From positions 3,348,001 to 3,412,000 of the forward strand of contig OZ254088.1 in NCBI GenBank assembly GCA_965267605.1: DNA of 64,000 nt, read 5' to 3'. This DNA is from G965267605 sp965267605. Lineage in GTDB: Bacteria; Bacteroidota; Bacteroidia; Flavobacteriales_E; Vicingaceae. The notes beneath the pieces were generated by a model that was given only the letters and a program-made list of their open reading frames with translations, had not been told where the DNA came from and ran no database searches. The stretch's first letter is position 1, and every line of letters begins with the position of its first letter. Positions 8,382 through 18,345 of this stretch are shown here, piece by piece. Position numbers and translations under genes: made by a program.

Positions 8382-10997
8382 AGGCACTTTCTCCCGGTTT
8401 TTCTTGCCTTTACTTTACTGGTTTCTTTACAATCTGTACAGGCGCAGTTCGTAGATAGTATTTGCGATCCGACTGCTGGCATTGTGAATATGCCTAAGCC
8501 CTCAAGTTGTGGCTCTGGTAACAGGATTACTATGCCCCCGCTGCCAGGAAGTACGCAAACCGCGACTGCCCAGATTCCAACTCCATTGTGCCAGTGTTCA
8601 CCTGTAAAGGCAACCGGTTGGGGAGTGAAAGATGTGTGGTACAAAGTGTCTGTAAGCACAGATCAACTTGAGGTGAAGATTGATCCTTTCGGTGCGGCAA
8701 AAAGATTGGATACAGCACAGATTGCGTTGTTTGAAATTGAAGATGGATGCCGCACCCTGATTCCTAAGGGTTGTGCCAAAGGGGTGCTCTCTGGAACCGC
8801 AAGACGTGTGTTCGCGGTAGATCCGGGCCATACGTACGCAATACAAATCGCAAGCCACAGGCATGATACCGGGCAGTTTCGAATGACCTTGAGTGTGTGG
8901 GACTCATGTGCGGTAAGATGTGCAGACCATAGTGTAAGTGTAGATCCCCCACCAGTTAATGGGGTCTATCCTCCAGGAACAGAAGTATCGTTTTGCTACC
9001 TCATGGAGCAATGGGATTCCAGTGGAGGAAATTTCCCCCATGGATTTTACCCGGAGTTTGGTCCCGGGTGGGATACCTCAATCCTAGAGCTTACATTTCA
9101 CACCCTTTCTGTTGATGGAAATGGTCTCTGGATGGAGGATAAAATTCCGATAACCGGTCCACCAGGCACGTTTGACAAAAGGGGATTGTTCTACGACAGG
9201 GCGCCTTTCTTGGATCTGGACCCATTTAACAATGGAGGAGACCACATGGGCCAGGGCTCATTCTTCGCCATTTGTTTCAAAGTAACCACTAGGGCCAACG
9301 ACAATTGTGTGGACAAACAAGATCTCAGTGTAAAGATCACAACCCTGAATGATGCGGAAACAGGAAACAATCCTATCAATAGCTGCAGAGGTGAAAGACC
9401 CTGGGAGATGAGGCCAATTCTCAGGTGTTGTGATGGATTTGGTGTAGGTTTTGGAGAGGTGGAATCATGCGTTGATACTTGTGATGGTTATGTAGGAATC
9501 GACTTTTTCTCTGTCAGTGCACCATGCGGAAACAGAACCTGGAATTGGTATGCACCTACGGATACGCTCATCAGATCATTCAAAGGGAATGGGGTAATGC
9601 GGGATTCTGTAACAGGCCTGTGCTCCAACGGGGGAAATTATGTTCTCATACATAAGAATCAATGCAACGGATGTTATTACCAAAGGGCCTTCAAGATGGT
9701 GACGGATACCGGATTATTCTCGGTATTTCAGGCGGATACTGCATGTTCTGGAACCTGCGGTATGTTGGCTGGGTTCAATGGTAATGATAGCATCTATACT
9801 TCATGGGCGTGGTACGACTGTCTGGATACCACAGGCACGGTACTAAGCACCAACAAAAAGACGGGATTGTGCGAAGGAGTCTATAAACTGGTGGCAACAA
9901 CAGCTAATGGGTGCTCGCACGAACAGAAATTGGTGATGCAAGGGGTACCATTTATTCCGGCATCATTTTTCTACGTCACCCCTCCAGCCTTCAATGCCTT
10001 CTGTGCAAACGATTCTGCTCAACTTCCTATTGGCTTTTTAGGCACATGGACATCCAATCCTCCCGGCTTCATTACGGATCCGTTGTGGGGTGAATTTACA
10101 CCCCAGCCAGTACCTAACCCAACCCTCGTTCAGGTACATCATATAACTGGATTGAGCACGCAGTGCTTTGATACAGCAACGGTTGGAGTTCTTGTGCTAC
10201 CAATTCCAAATGCGCCTACGGTTATAACCAATCCACTAGTTGGATGTGTGGGAGATACGGTTGTCGCGAAGGTAGCGCCCGGTGGTCCGGGCATCACCAA
10301 TTGGTGGTCTTCGGTTCCTTTTGCTGATTCAACTTATGGTCCCCTTGATACAGCAACATTATGGGCACTGAATCCAACACAGGCATTCCAGACTTCATAC
10401 TATGCATTTCATGCCATTACCGATCCTTCCACTGGAAAGCGATGCTTTAGTAATCCATCGGAATTCACGATATCTTTTGAAGAGGGAGATGCGGATGCGG
10501 GACCAGATATTACCATATGTCCCGGACACACAGCAACCTTGAATGGCACGAGCTCTGGTACATTGGATTGGCATCCTGGATACCTACTCAATTCTGATAG
10601 TACCATTGCAAATCCTACCGTGAATCTGGATTCAACTATGGCATTTGTATTAGAAGGATTAAGTGCCAATGGATGTTATGGTAGGGATTCCGTTTGGGTA
10701 ATCATTGAAAACAACGATTCCTGCCTCACCTACACACTCTTTAGCGGCTTCACTCCGAATGGAGATGGAGATAATGACGTTTGGATCATTGAAGGCATAG
10801 AAGCCTTTCCTGAAAACACAGTGCATATTTTCAACAGATGGGGTACGGAACAATGGTATGCTGAGGGATACAATAACACCACAGCGGTTTGGGATGGTAA
10901 GACCTGGGATGGTGTAGACCTCCCATCTGGCACCTATTTTTACCTGGTTACCACATCTGGTGGGACCAGAAAAGGCTGGGTGGAATTGACGCGTTAA
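8379..10997 (+). CDS. large secreted T9SS type-B protein
   Basis: 872 residues. The ATG at 8379 gives a good signal peptide (MRHFLPVFLAFTLLVSLQSVQAQ). The body has Cys-rich beta domains and repeated Ig-like modules (for example near CVGDTVVAKVAPGGPG), and it ends in a type-B / gliding-motility-associated sorting domain: FTPNGDGDNDVW, HIFNRWG, WDG, GTYFYLV, KGWVELTR. Such domains target proteins through the T9SS. It has a diverged tandem paralogue next door (11144) with matching order of motifs, including the DSC...G-DTxxFxxxxQxWD block. Probably a surface adhesin or matrix protein; ligand unknown. Confidence 0.85.
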   Translation: MRHFLPVFLAFTLLVSLQSVQAQFVDSICDPTAGIVNMPKPSSCGSGNRITMPPLPGSTQTATAQIPTPLCQCSPVKATGWGVKDVWYKVSVSTDQLEVKIDPFGAAKRLDTAQIALFEIEDGCRTLIPKGCAKGVLSGTARRVFAVDPGHTYAIQIASHRHDTGQFRMTLSVWDSCAVRCADHSVSVDPPPVNGVYPPGTEVSFCYLMEQWDSSGGNFPHGFYPEFGPGWDTSILELTFHTLSVDGNGLWMEDKIPITGPPGTFDKRGLFYDRAPFLDLDPFNNGGDHMGQGSFFAICFKVTTRANDNCVDKQDLSVKITTLNDAETGNNPINSCRGERPWEMRPILRCCDGFGVGFGEVESCVDTCDGYVGIDFFSVSAPCGNRTWNWYAPTDTLIRSFKGNGVMRDSVTGLCSNGGNYVLIHKNQCNGCYYQRAFKMVTDTGLFSVFQADTACSGTCGMLAGFNGNDSIYTSWAWYDCLDTTGTVLSTNKKTGLCEGVYKLVATTANGCSHEQKLVMQGVPFIPASFFYVTPPAFNAFCANDSAQLPIGFLGTWTSNPPGFITDPLWGEFTPQPVPNPTLVQVHHITGLSTQCFDTATVGVLVLPIPNAPTVITNPLVGCVGDTVVAKVAPGGPGITNWWSSVPFADSTYGPLDTATLWALNPTQAFQTSYYAFHAITDPSTGKRCFSNPSEFTISFEEGDADAGPDITICPGHTATLNGTSSGTLDWHPGYLLNSDSTIANPTVNLDSTMAFVLEGLSANGCYGRDSVWVIIENNDSCLTYTLFSGFTPNGDGDNDVWIIEGIEAFPENTVHIFNRWGTEQWYAEGYNNTTAVWDGKTWDGVDLPSGTYFYLVTTSGGTRKGWVELTR

Positions 10998-11125
10998 TTC
11001 ACCCGAAGAGGGCAAATTTTAGGACCCTTTTTCTGCCCACCAATTTTCACGTAAAAATTTCTTTCAAAAAGTGCCTGAAACTGGTAACCTCAAAGCGTTC
11101 GCCTGCGTAAAATCGGGGTCATAAT

Positions 11126-11146
11126 TTGCGTAACTTAGCTTTTATG
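11126..11146 (+). promoter_or_regulatory. conserved start-proximal promoter-like element, copy 2
   Basis: TTGCGTAACTTAGCTTTTATG; TAACTTAG at 11131-11138, again exactly 5 bases before ATG (11144). It is nearly identical to the block at 8361 even at positions that would be silent if translated, arguing for a regulatory rather than coding role. Confidence 0.4.
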
Positions 11147-13717
11147 CGGTATACTCTCACCCTTATCTGCCTTGCAGCTGTGATGGCTGTTAGTGGTCAG
11201 CCGTTTTTCAAAAATCTTTGTGATAAGGGTATCACTGTGACTTCACTCAGTCCAACAAACGGAACGTGCGGTTACACTAATGGAGGTACTTCTTTCTTTT
11301 CCAGCAGTACCGGATAGGATACCGCTTCACCTCCCTTTTATAACTGTCATTGTGGTCCAGGAAGCAATTTTGCCAATGGTTCACCTGACACGTGGATGGT
11401 GTTCCAGGCCAATGCAGAGTGGGTGGAGTTTAAGGCCGCACCCTCAGGATCTTCAGGGGTTATTCAAAATATTCAGTTAGCCCTGTACGAACATCAGGGG
11501 AGTTGCTTTACCGTAAAGCCGATGGGCTGCTCAAAGGGTAATCAGTTTTTGACATCTAAATACAAGGTAATACCGGGGAATATTTATGCGATTGAAATTG
11601 CAGGCGGTAATCCTACAGATACTGGCGGGTTTAGGTTGGATGTGACATCGTTCGATAGTTGTTCATCCTGCGCCAAGATTACTTATTTGGAAGCATTTCC
11701 ATCACCGGTATTGGGACAGTATATGGGTGGAGATACAGTTACGTTTCACATGATCGTTCAGGGATGGGATACATCCAGCGGAGTGCATATGCATGGAATC
11801 GCTCCAGAATTTGGTTTAGGATGGGATGCGGCTTCGTTCAGAATGACAGCGTATAAGCTATCGAATGACGGAATGGGAGCATGGGTTCCGGAAGTTAATC
11901 CTGTTAACCCATGGCCAGGCTACTATTATGAAAGGTACCCTTCAATTGACACAACGACAACTGATAACCTAGGCGATCACGAGGGTGGAGATCAAGCGCT
12001 TTGGTTCTTCTGCTTTAAGATCGCCACGCGGAGTGGAACTGGGCTAACGGGTACCAGTTGTCACGTGAACTTCAGTGTGTACAATGACCATGAATCGGGA
12101 AGTAATCCTAATCCTGGCTGTACCGAAGATAAATACACATTTTCTCCGGTGCTCAATTCCTGTAATGCTGGAGGTACCATTAATTCAATTGCTACAGAAG
12201 CGTCTTGCAAATTTTCCTGTGATGGAAGTGCTTCTGTTCAATTCTTCGGTTGTCCTTTTGGCAACGATTACGTTCATAAGTGGTTTAAGGGGGTTAATGA
12301 CTCATTGCATTATTCCAGTTTAGGGTTTGTGAGTACAGATACTGGGCTTTGTGCTACTGGACAAGGACGGGAATACATCTTGATATCTGAGAACAAGTGT
12401 AATTCCTGTTTTTACATGAAGGCTTTCCAAATAGATGCTGGAGCCTCGGATTTATTGGTAACCCAATTGGACACTGGTTGTGTTGATTCGTGTGACATTG
12501 GTATGCAGGTTACTTGTGCTTCAGGACCTCCACCCTATACCATTACTTGGCAAGATGTCATAGACTCCGTAAACATCCACACCATTGCAAACCCGAGGGT
12601 TTGTCAGGGAGTCTATAATCTAACCGTTCAGGATGGTAACGGATGTATAAAGGAGAAACAAGGATTCGCATTTGCGGTTCCACGACTGCCCGCGTTTTTT
12701 ACATATCCAGACAATGTTTTCTGCTCCACAGATGGGGTGGTTGCACCTGACTTTGGATTGATAGGAGGAATGTTCTCTATTCCTTTAGGGCACGTAATTG
12801 ATTCGACCGGTGAATTCAATCCTCAGAGCCTTGCACCACCGTTTCCGCAACAACTTTACCTAACCAACATAGTGGCGTTTAGTTCCACGTGTTCCGATTT
12901 TCATATTGACAGTGTGACTATTCTTGGAGCGCCACCCTCGCCACAGGTCTTGAGTTACGACAGTCCAATATGTCTTGGAGATAAGTCTGTGGCCATTGCG
13001 GCACCTGACGGATTCCCAACTATTTGGTGGGCGGATTCGTTGAATACCGCTATAGCTCAAAATGTAGATACCGCTGTTTATCAACCCAGCCAAATCGGGC
13101 TTAATACCTATTACGTCACCAATGAATATGTAGATAGCGCAAACAACCATCCATGCCGAAGCTATCCTATAGCCATTAAGATCATAGTGAATCAGGGAGC
13201 CATTGAAGCTGGACCTGAAGTTCAAAGTTGTCCTGGAAGGCTGGCCGTTTTACAAGGTTCTGGTGGCCAACAATACCATTGGTGGCCAAACGCAGATTTG
13301 AATGATAGCACGATTGCTACTCCTGAGCTATTGGTTGGAACACAAACCCAGTGGTATTTCCTTGATGGAATTGATTCAATAGGATGTTATGGTTTTGACA
13401 GTGTGTTGGTAACAGTGGTCGATGGAGATGAGTGCAACGATATTGAGACATACTCCGGAATTACCCCCAATGGCGATGGCCAGAATGATCGATGGATTAT
13501 CAATGGAATTGGTGGCTTTGTGGATAACAACGTGATCATTTTCAATCGTTGGGGTGGCAAAGTTTGGGAGGCTATTGGATACAATAACCGGGACGTGGCG
13601 TGGAAAGGTACATGGGAGAACACGGATGTGGTAGTGCCTGATGGTACGTATTTCTATGTGATTGATCTGAAGAATGGAAGCGCTCCGAATACAGGTTGGG
13701 TAGAGGTAACTAGATAA
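11144..13717 (+). pseudogene. T9SS type-B protein interrupted by an in-frame TAG codon
   Basis: The frame from ATG 11144 encodes a signal peptide (MRYTLTLICLAAVMAVSGQ) and then meets TAG at 11315-11317 (codon 58). The same frame continues open to 13717, giving 857 codons if read through. Similarity to the paralogue at 8379 runs on both sides of the stop (CHCGPG...DTWMVFQ against CQCSPV...DVWYKV), and the C terminus is an intact type-B sorting domain (ITPNGDGQNDRW, IFNRWGG, GTYFYVI, GWVEVTR). Without readthrough, translation from an internal start such as 11396 would lack a signal peptide. Either a very recent nonsense mutation, a phase-variation or readthrough event, or a sequencing error. 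No further disruption is seen in 2.4 kb. Confidence 0.8.
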
Positions 13718-13720
13718 ATC

Positions 13721-15874
13721 ATGCAAGGGAAAGAGTTTACATATCGATTAGGTAGAAAGTTGAGGGCGATCACTGCCATTGGTTTGTTGTTTATCTCTGT
13801 TGGCGTATTCGCACAAGCACCGCCAAGTAAGATGAATTATCAGGCGGTTGCGAGAACCAGCGATGGCAGGTTACTTACCAATGAGGCCGTTGGGTTGCAG
13901 GTTGAAATCCTTCAGGGGTCAGCAACTGGAACTGCTGTTTTTACGGAGGCCCACAATGTCACCACAAATCAATATGGTCTTATCAATATTGAAATTGGCA
14001 GTGTTACAGGAGGCTTATCAGCCCTGAACTGGTCCGCTAACACTATGTACATCAGAGTTAGTATTGATGACAATGGCTCGTGGACGGAGTTGGGTACTAC
14101 TCAACTTCTGGCCGTTCCATATGCATTCTATGCAGATCAGTCAGGTTCTGGTGCTACTGGTCCAACTGGAAATACCGGACCGCAAGGAGCAACTGGGGCC
14201 ACCGGGAATACGGGTGCTGCTGGCCCAACGGGTCCTACCGGGGTAACAGGGCCCACCGGAGCAACAGGATTAACGGGTCCAGCAGGTGTTACGGGCTCAA
14301 CTGGCGCAACTGGTCCTACTGGCCCGGCAGGTTTGAATGGAACAGTTGGTGGTATCGGACCCACGGGCCCTACCGGTTCCACCGGGCCTACAGGTCCAAC
14401 TGGTCCACTTGTACCAGGTACAATCAATAGCACGCTAAGACATGATGGCTCTAACTGGGTGGCGGATTCATTTATGGTGAATACTGGAACATCGGTTGGA
14501 ATTGGGATCCAAACTCCCGGTGCGAGGTTCCATGTGTATAGTCCTGTCACAGCGATTTCAAAGGTTGAAGGCGGAGTGGGTACTGCATTACAGCAGATAG
14601 ATGCAGGTGGAGGAGCCGCGGCTGTTGAATTCCTTGATAACGGAGCCTACAAAGGAAAAGTGGAATTCCACTTGATAAGCAGTGAGCTACGACTCTATGA
14701 GAATGGATTTGCATCAATGACTGTGAAGAACGGCAACGTTGGGATCGGATATCCCGCCAGTTCCAATCTCTATAGATTGAGAATCGAAACACCCTCCGCA
14801 AATACGGGCTCAAGGTTTGGTATTTACAACCAAAACGATGGAGGAACCAATCTGAGTAAGTATGGGGTGTATAACTACTTTACAGACCGCGGTTCTTCAG
14901 CTAGATATGGTGTCTACAATAATTTTCAATCCAGTGGTACTATGAATGGTGATATCTACGGTTACTACTCATTCATTTCGCAGGGAGGCAACGGAACCAG
15001 ATATGGCAACTTCTCTTTTATCCAGGGAGATGGTACAGGAGATGTTATTGGATATGAAATGGCATTAGATCATGATGGATCTGCCGATATCTACGGTGTT
15101 AGAATCAGTGATCTGGGCAGCACTACAAGCGGAAATACGTACGGTCTTCATATCACCGGAATGCAAAGAAATAGGATTGATGGTAATACTGGATTGGGCG
15201 TGGACCCGGCCGTCAACACTTTAGACATTAATGGAAAAGCTGTGATTGGACAGACATATGCAGGAACTGCTTCTGCCCCAGCAGATGGATTATTGGTAGA
15301 AGGATCTGTTGGTGTTGGAACAAGTGCACCTATTGAGAAGCTACATGTGTCCGGCAAGGTCAGGGCACAGGACTTTGTTTATGATGCACCCAAGCAATTT
15401 GAATACGGCATCGGTCCTCAAGACTTCAGCTTGTCGCGTGAACCTTTGCCTGCAGGAGGGGTATTCAATCGTGGATATGCGGGCGATGGGGGAGCAAGAA
15501 TATCTGGCGTGCCATTGGGGAATACCAATCATCAGTTGATCGCTCCCATACATTTACCAGAAGGAGCAGAGATCCTGGCGTTTACCATTGACTACATTGA
15601 CCAAACAGCAGGAGATATGACAATCAGCTTATTGCAGCGTGACAAGGTAGGCGGAAACAATGTTGTGAATGGCGGAACATTTACGACCAGTGGTAGCGTT
15701 GCTACCGTTAGATCACAGGCGATCTCATTGCTTACTTCACATCAAGTCAAGCATGCTGGGGGTTCGTACTATATGGAAATAAAGTCTGCCAACTGGCCTG
15801 ATAGCACAAAACCGTTGGATGTGCTGAGTGTCATAAACATTACCATTCGATACCAAATGCTAACTACAGAATAG
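13721..15874 (+). CDS. collagen-like / tail-fibre-like surface protein 1
   Basis: 717 residues. A signal segment (about 15-32) is followed by an N-terminal module of about 110 residues starting PSKMNYQAVARTSDG and ending VPYAFYADQSG, shared almost verbatim with the next two genes. Then come about 28 Gly-X-Y triplets rich in GPT/GAT (residues about 144-230), a trimeric-fibre-like middle with VGIGIQTPGARFHV repeats, and a unique C-terminal beta domain. No T9SS sorting domain is visible. Architecture resembles phage tail fibres and bacterial collagen-like adhesins; collagen repeats usually trimerise. It starts 3 bases after the preceding frame ends and its TAG overlaps the GTG of the next gene. 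Confidence 0.82.
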   Translation: MQGKEFTYRLGRKLRAITAIGLLFISVGVFAQAPPSKMNYQAVARTSDGRLLTNEAVGLQVEILQGSATGTAVFTEAHNVTTNQYGLINIEIGSVTGGLSALNWSANTMYIRVSIDDNGSWTELGTTQLLAVPYAFYADQSGSGATGPTGNTGPQGATGATGNTGAAGPTGPTGVTGPTGATGLTGPAGVTGSTGATGPTGPAGLNGTVGGIGPTGPTGSTGPTGPTGPLVPGTINSTLRHDGSNWVADSFMVNTGTSVGIGIQTPGARFHVYSPVTAISKVEGGVGTALQQIDAGGGAAAVEFLDNGAYKGKVEFHLISSELRLYENGFASMTVKNGNVGIGYPASSNLYRLRIETPSANTGSRFGIYNQNDGGTNLSKYGVYNYFTDRGSSARYGVYNNFQSSGTMNGDIYGYYSFISQGGNGTRYGNFSFIQGDGTGDVIGYEMALDHDGSADIYGVRISDLGSTTSGNTYGLHITGMQRNRIDGNTGLGVDPAVNTLDINGKAVIGQTYAGTASAPADGLLVEGSVGVGTSAPIEKLHVSGKVRAQDFVYDAPKQFEYGIGPQDFSLSREPLPAGGVFNRGYAGDGGARISGVPLGNTNHQLIAPIHLPEGAEILAFTIDYIDQTAGDMTISLLQRDKVGGNNVVNGGTFTTSGSVATVRSQAISLLTSHQVKHAGGSYYMEIKSANWPDSTKPLDVLSVINITIRYQMLTTE
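14150..14410 (+). repeat. collagen-like Gly-X-Y coding repeat 1
   Basis: Nine-base units of the type GGN-CCN-ACN (Gly-Pro-Thr) and GGN-GCN-ACN (Gly-Ala-Thr) in tandem, with synonymous codons varied between copies. Such tracts are prone to length change by recombination, and two similar tracts lie downstream. Confidence 0.85.
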
Positions 15875-18345
15875 TGAAAAGAGTACTACTGCATATTGTC
15901 CTATTAGCTTTCTCTACCGCAGCCTTTGCACAAGCACCATCAAAGATGAATTACCAGGCGGTAGCACGAACTTCTGATGGTGGATTGATGGTTAACACGG
16001 ATGTGAAACTTCGCGTTGAGGTGCTTTCTGGATCTGCTACCGGCACGGTAGTTTTTACTGAGGATCATTCAGTAACGACCAATCAATATGGCCTGATCAA
16101 TGTGGAGATTGGTAGCATAACGGGAGGATTGAGTGCGTTGCCTTGGGGGTCTAACCCTATGTACCTCCAGGTGAGTATTGATGATAATGGAAGCTGGAGT
16201 CCGTTGGGGGTTACGCAATTGATTGCTGTTCCTTATGCATTCTATGCAGATCAATCGGGAGGAGGTTCGGCTGGACCGACTGGCCCAACAGGTGCCCAAG
16301 GTATTCAGGGGAACACAGGTCCAACCGGACCGACTGGAGCAACGTCAACAGTTCCTGGGCCAACAGGCCCTACGGGAGTGCCCGGTACCATTGGGACAAC
16401 GGGTGCCACCGGAGCGACAGGCCCCACAGGCCCAAGCGGAGTAACCGGCCCTACTGGCCCGACAGGACCAATTGGTCCATCAGGATTAAATGGAACACCT
16501 GGTCTTCCTGGGGCAACAGGCGCAACAGGGCCAACGGGTGTTACAGGGCCCGCAGGACCGGTAGGACCAACGGGACCTTTAGTACCGGGCACAATTGGTC
16601 AGACATTGAGATACAGTGGTTTGGCGTGGATCGCCAATAGTAACATCCACAACACTGGGGTTAATGTTGGGATTGGGGGTATTGCCACCCCTGCTAACAA
16701 ACTTCATGTCCATCAGCCAGGAGCTGGTGCAGTTTACATGCAAGTAACAAATGCCACAACTGGTAATGCGGTAAATCAGGGGTTGGTAGTTGGTCTAGAT
16801 GCTGCCAATAATGCTGAGGTCATGCATCAGGATAACCGCCAACTGATCTTAGGAGCCAATGGTAATCCAGTTGTATACGTAGATCCAAGTGGTAATGTGG
16901 GTATTGGAACAGGAACACCGGGTGATTTACTTCACATTGAAAACGGACCGAATGCCAGTGCGCGTGTTGCAAGTACTGCGGGTAGTTCCAAGTTTTATCT
17001 CGATGGAGCAACGGGTAATCAAACGATTAATTTTTTAAATGGGGGTACCCAGACGGCAGAAATGGGTTGGTCCAATGGAGCAGCATACTGGTATTTAAAT
17101 GATGGGGCAGCAACAACAATTACGTCACGGAATGGACTGGTAGGGATCAATAACACTACCCCAGCGCACACATTGCATGCAATAAGCAGCTCTGAGGATC
17201 GAACAGGATACTTCTTTAACAATAAGAATACAACCAATAACACATTTGGGATCTATGCCGGTGCTTTCGGTACAGGTGCCGGAGACAAAAGGGGCGGAAG
17301 TTTTGACGCAGTTGGTGGAACGGGTGTTAATTATGCTGTGAAGTCGGTTGCTCAAAATGGATCAACTAACTACGGCTTTCACACAGATGTTGGTGGTACA
17401 GGTACAGCTTATGGTGTGAACGCGGTGGTCAACAATACATCAGGCCCGGGCTATGGTGTGAGAAGCCAGATTACAGGTGGTGGTTCTTCTGCGTATGCAG
17501 TGTTTGGAGAAGTAACATCAACGCATGGAGGTTCTTCAACATCCTATGCAGGATATTTCAGGAACAGTTCTACATCCTCGGGTCTTGGTTATGGGTTGTA
17601 CGTATTAGCAGGATCGTTTACCGGTGCGGCAAGGGGGATCAGTGTCAACACAACACAGAACGTTGGTAGTACGGGATCCTTCTACGGAATTAATAACTAT
17701 AACCAGCCGGGCACCAGCTCCGGGGCTATATACGGCATATACAATTTCATGTCTGCTACCAATAATTGGAGCGGCAACAATGTTCGCGGATTGTATTCTT
17801 ACGTTGGAACTCCAGGAACGTATCCAGGTGGTAATGTTTACGGTGGTTACTTCGGAGCAACAGTGCCGCTGGCCGGTAACATCTATGGCGTTTACTCAAC
17901 TGTTGCGGTGAACGCGGCAAGTAATGCCGTCTACAGTGCGGGCAACCAAACATCAACTACATCAGCTACGTGGACTGTTGTTTCAGACAGAACCATGAAG
18001 AACGGAGTGTCTGATCTGGATGTTGACGCTACTGACCTGATTGGAAAGCTTCAAACCAAAAAGTACACCTACAAGTTTGAGGAATACCCATACATGAACC
18101 TGCCAAGGACAGAGAAGTGGGGTTTTATCTCTCAGGAGGTGGAAGAAGTAATTCCAGGGATGGTACGAGATATAGTACATCCTGCTGAGTATGATGAAGA
18201 GGGCAATAAGCTTTCAGAAGACGTTAAAGTCAAAGGATTGAACTACGATAGGTTGTTCCCATTGATGGTGAAGGCCATTCAAGAGCAACAGAAAGAGATT
18301 GAAGCATTGAAGAACGAGATTAAAGCACTCAAAGAATCGAAATGA
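15874..18345 (+). CDS. collagen-like protein 2 with C-terminal S74 intramolecular chaperone
   Basis: 823 residues, GTG start sharing one base with the previous stop. Signal peptide (VKRVLLHIVLLAFSTAAFAQ), the shared MNYQAVAR N-terminal module, a Gly-X-Y tract (about 134-235), a long Gly/Ser/Tyr-rich beta-fibre region (YGVxxxxxxxG repeats), and a C-terminal peptidase S74 domain: SDRTMKNGV (Ser and Lys of the self-cleavage dyad), GFISQEVEEVIPGMV, LNYDRLFPLMVKAIQEQ and a terminal coiled coil. S74 domains trimerise phage tail spikes and endosialidases and are then released by autocleavage. This strongly suggests a trimeric fibre. Its end overlaps the next start as ATGA. Confidence 0.87.
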   Translation: MKRVLLHIVLLAFSTAAFAQAPSKMNYQAVARTSDGGLMVNTDVKLRVEVLSGSATGTVVFTEDHSVTTNQYGLINVEIGSITGGLSALPWGSNPMYLQVSIDDNGSWSPLGVTQLIAVPYAFYADQSGGGSAGPTGPTGAQGIQGNTGPTGPTGATSTVPGPTGPTGVPGTIGTTGATGATGPTGPSGVTGPTGPTGPIGPSGLNGTPGLPGATGATGPTGVTGPAGPVGPTGPLVPGTIGQTLRYSGLAWIANSNIHNTGVNVGIGGIATPANKLHVHQPGAGAVYMQVTNATTGNAVNQGLVVGLDAANNAEVMHQDNRQLILGANGNPVVYVDPSGNVGIGTGTPGDLLHIENGPNASARVASTAGSSKFYLDGATGNQTINFLNGGTQTAEMGWSNGAAYWYLNDGAATTITSRNGLVGINNTTPAHTLHAISSSEDRTGYFFNNKNTTNNTFGIYAGAFGTGAGDKRGGSFDAVGGTGVNYAVKSVAQNGSTNYGFHTDVGGTGTAYGVNAVVNNTSGPGYGVRSQITGGGSSAYAVFGEVTSTHGGSSTSYAGYFRNSSTSSGLGYGLYVLAGSFTGAARGISVNTTQNVGSTGSFYGINNYNQPGTSSGAIYGIYNFMSATNNWSGNNVRGLYSYVGTPGTYPGGNVYGGYFGATVPLAGNIYGVYSTVAVNAASNAVYSAGNQTSTTSATWTVVSDRTMKNGVSDLDVDATDLIGKLQTKKYTYKFEEYPYMNLPRTEKWGFISQEVEEVIPGMVRDIVHPAEYDEEGNKLSEDVKVKGLNYDRLFPLMVKAIQEQQKEIEALKNEIKALKESK
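16273..16580 (+). repeat. collagen-like Gly-X-Y coding repeat 2
   Basis: Tandem nine-base Gly-Pro-Thr / Gly-Ala-Thr units with occasional interruptions (for example STVPG), homologous to the tracts at 14150 and 18732. Confidence 0.85.

Noticed and set aside
11396..13717. A separate 773-residue gene beginning at an internal ATG
   Set aside because: It is the continuation of the same frame from 11144 after the TAG, shares homology through the stop and would lack a signal peptide.
14137..14550. Pro-Val-Gly-rich open frame antisense to the first collagen tract
   Set aside because: It is the complementary reading of the Gly-X-Y repeats; similar shadows exist at 16305-16592 and 18773-19024.
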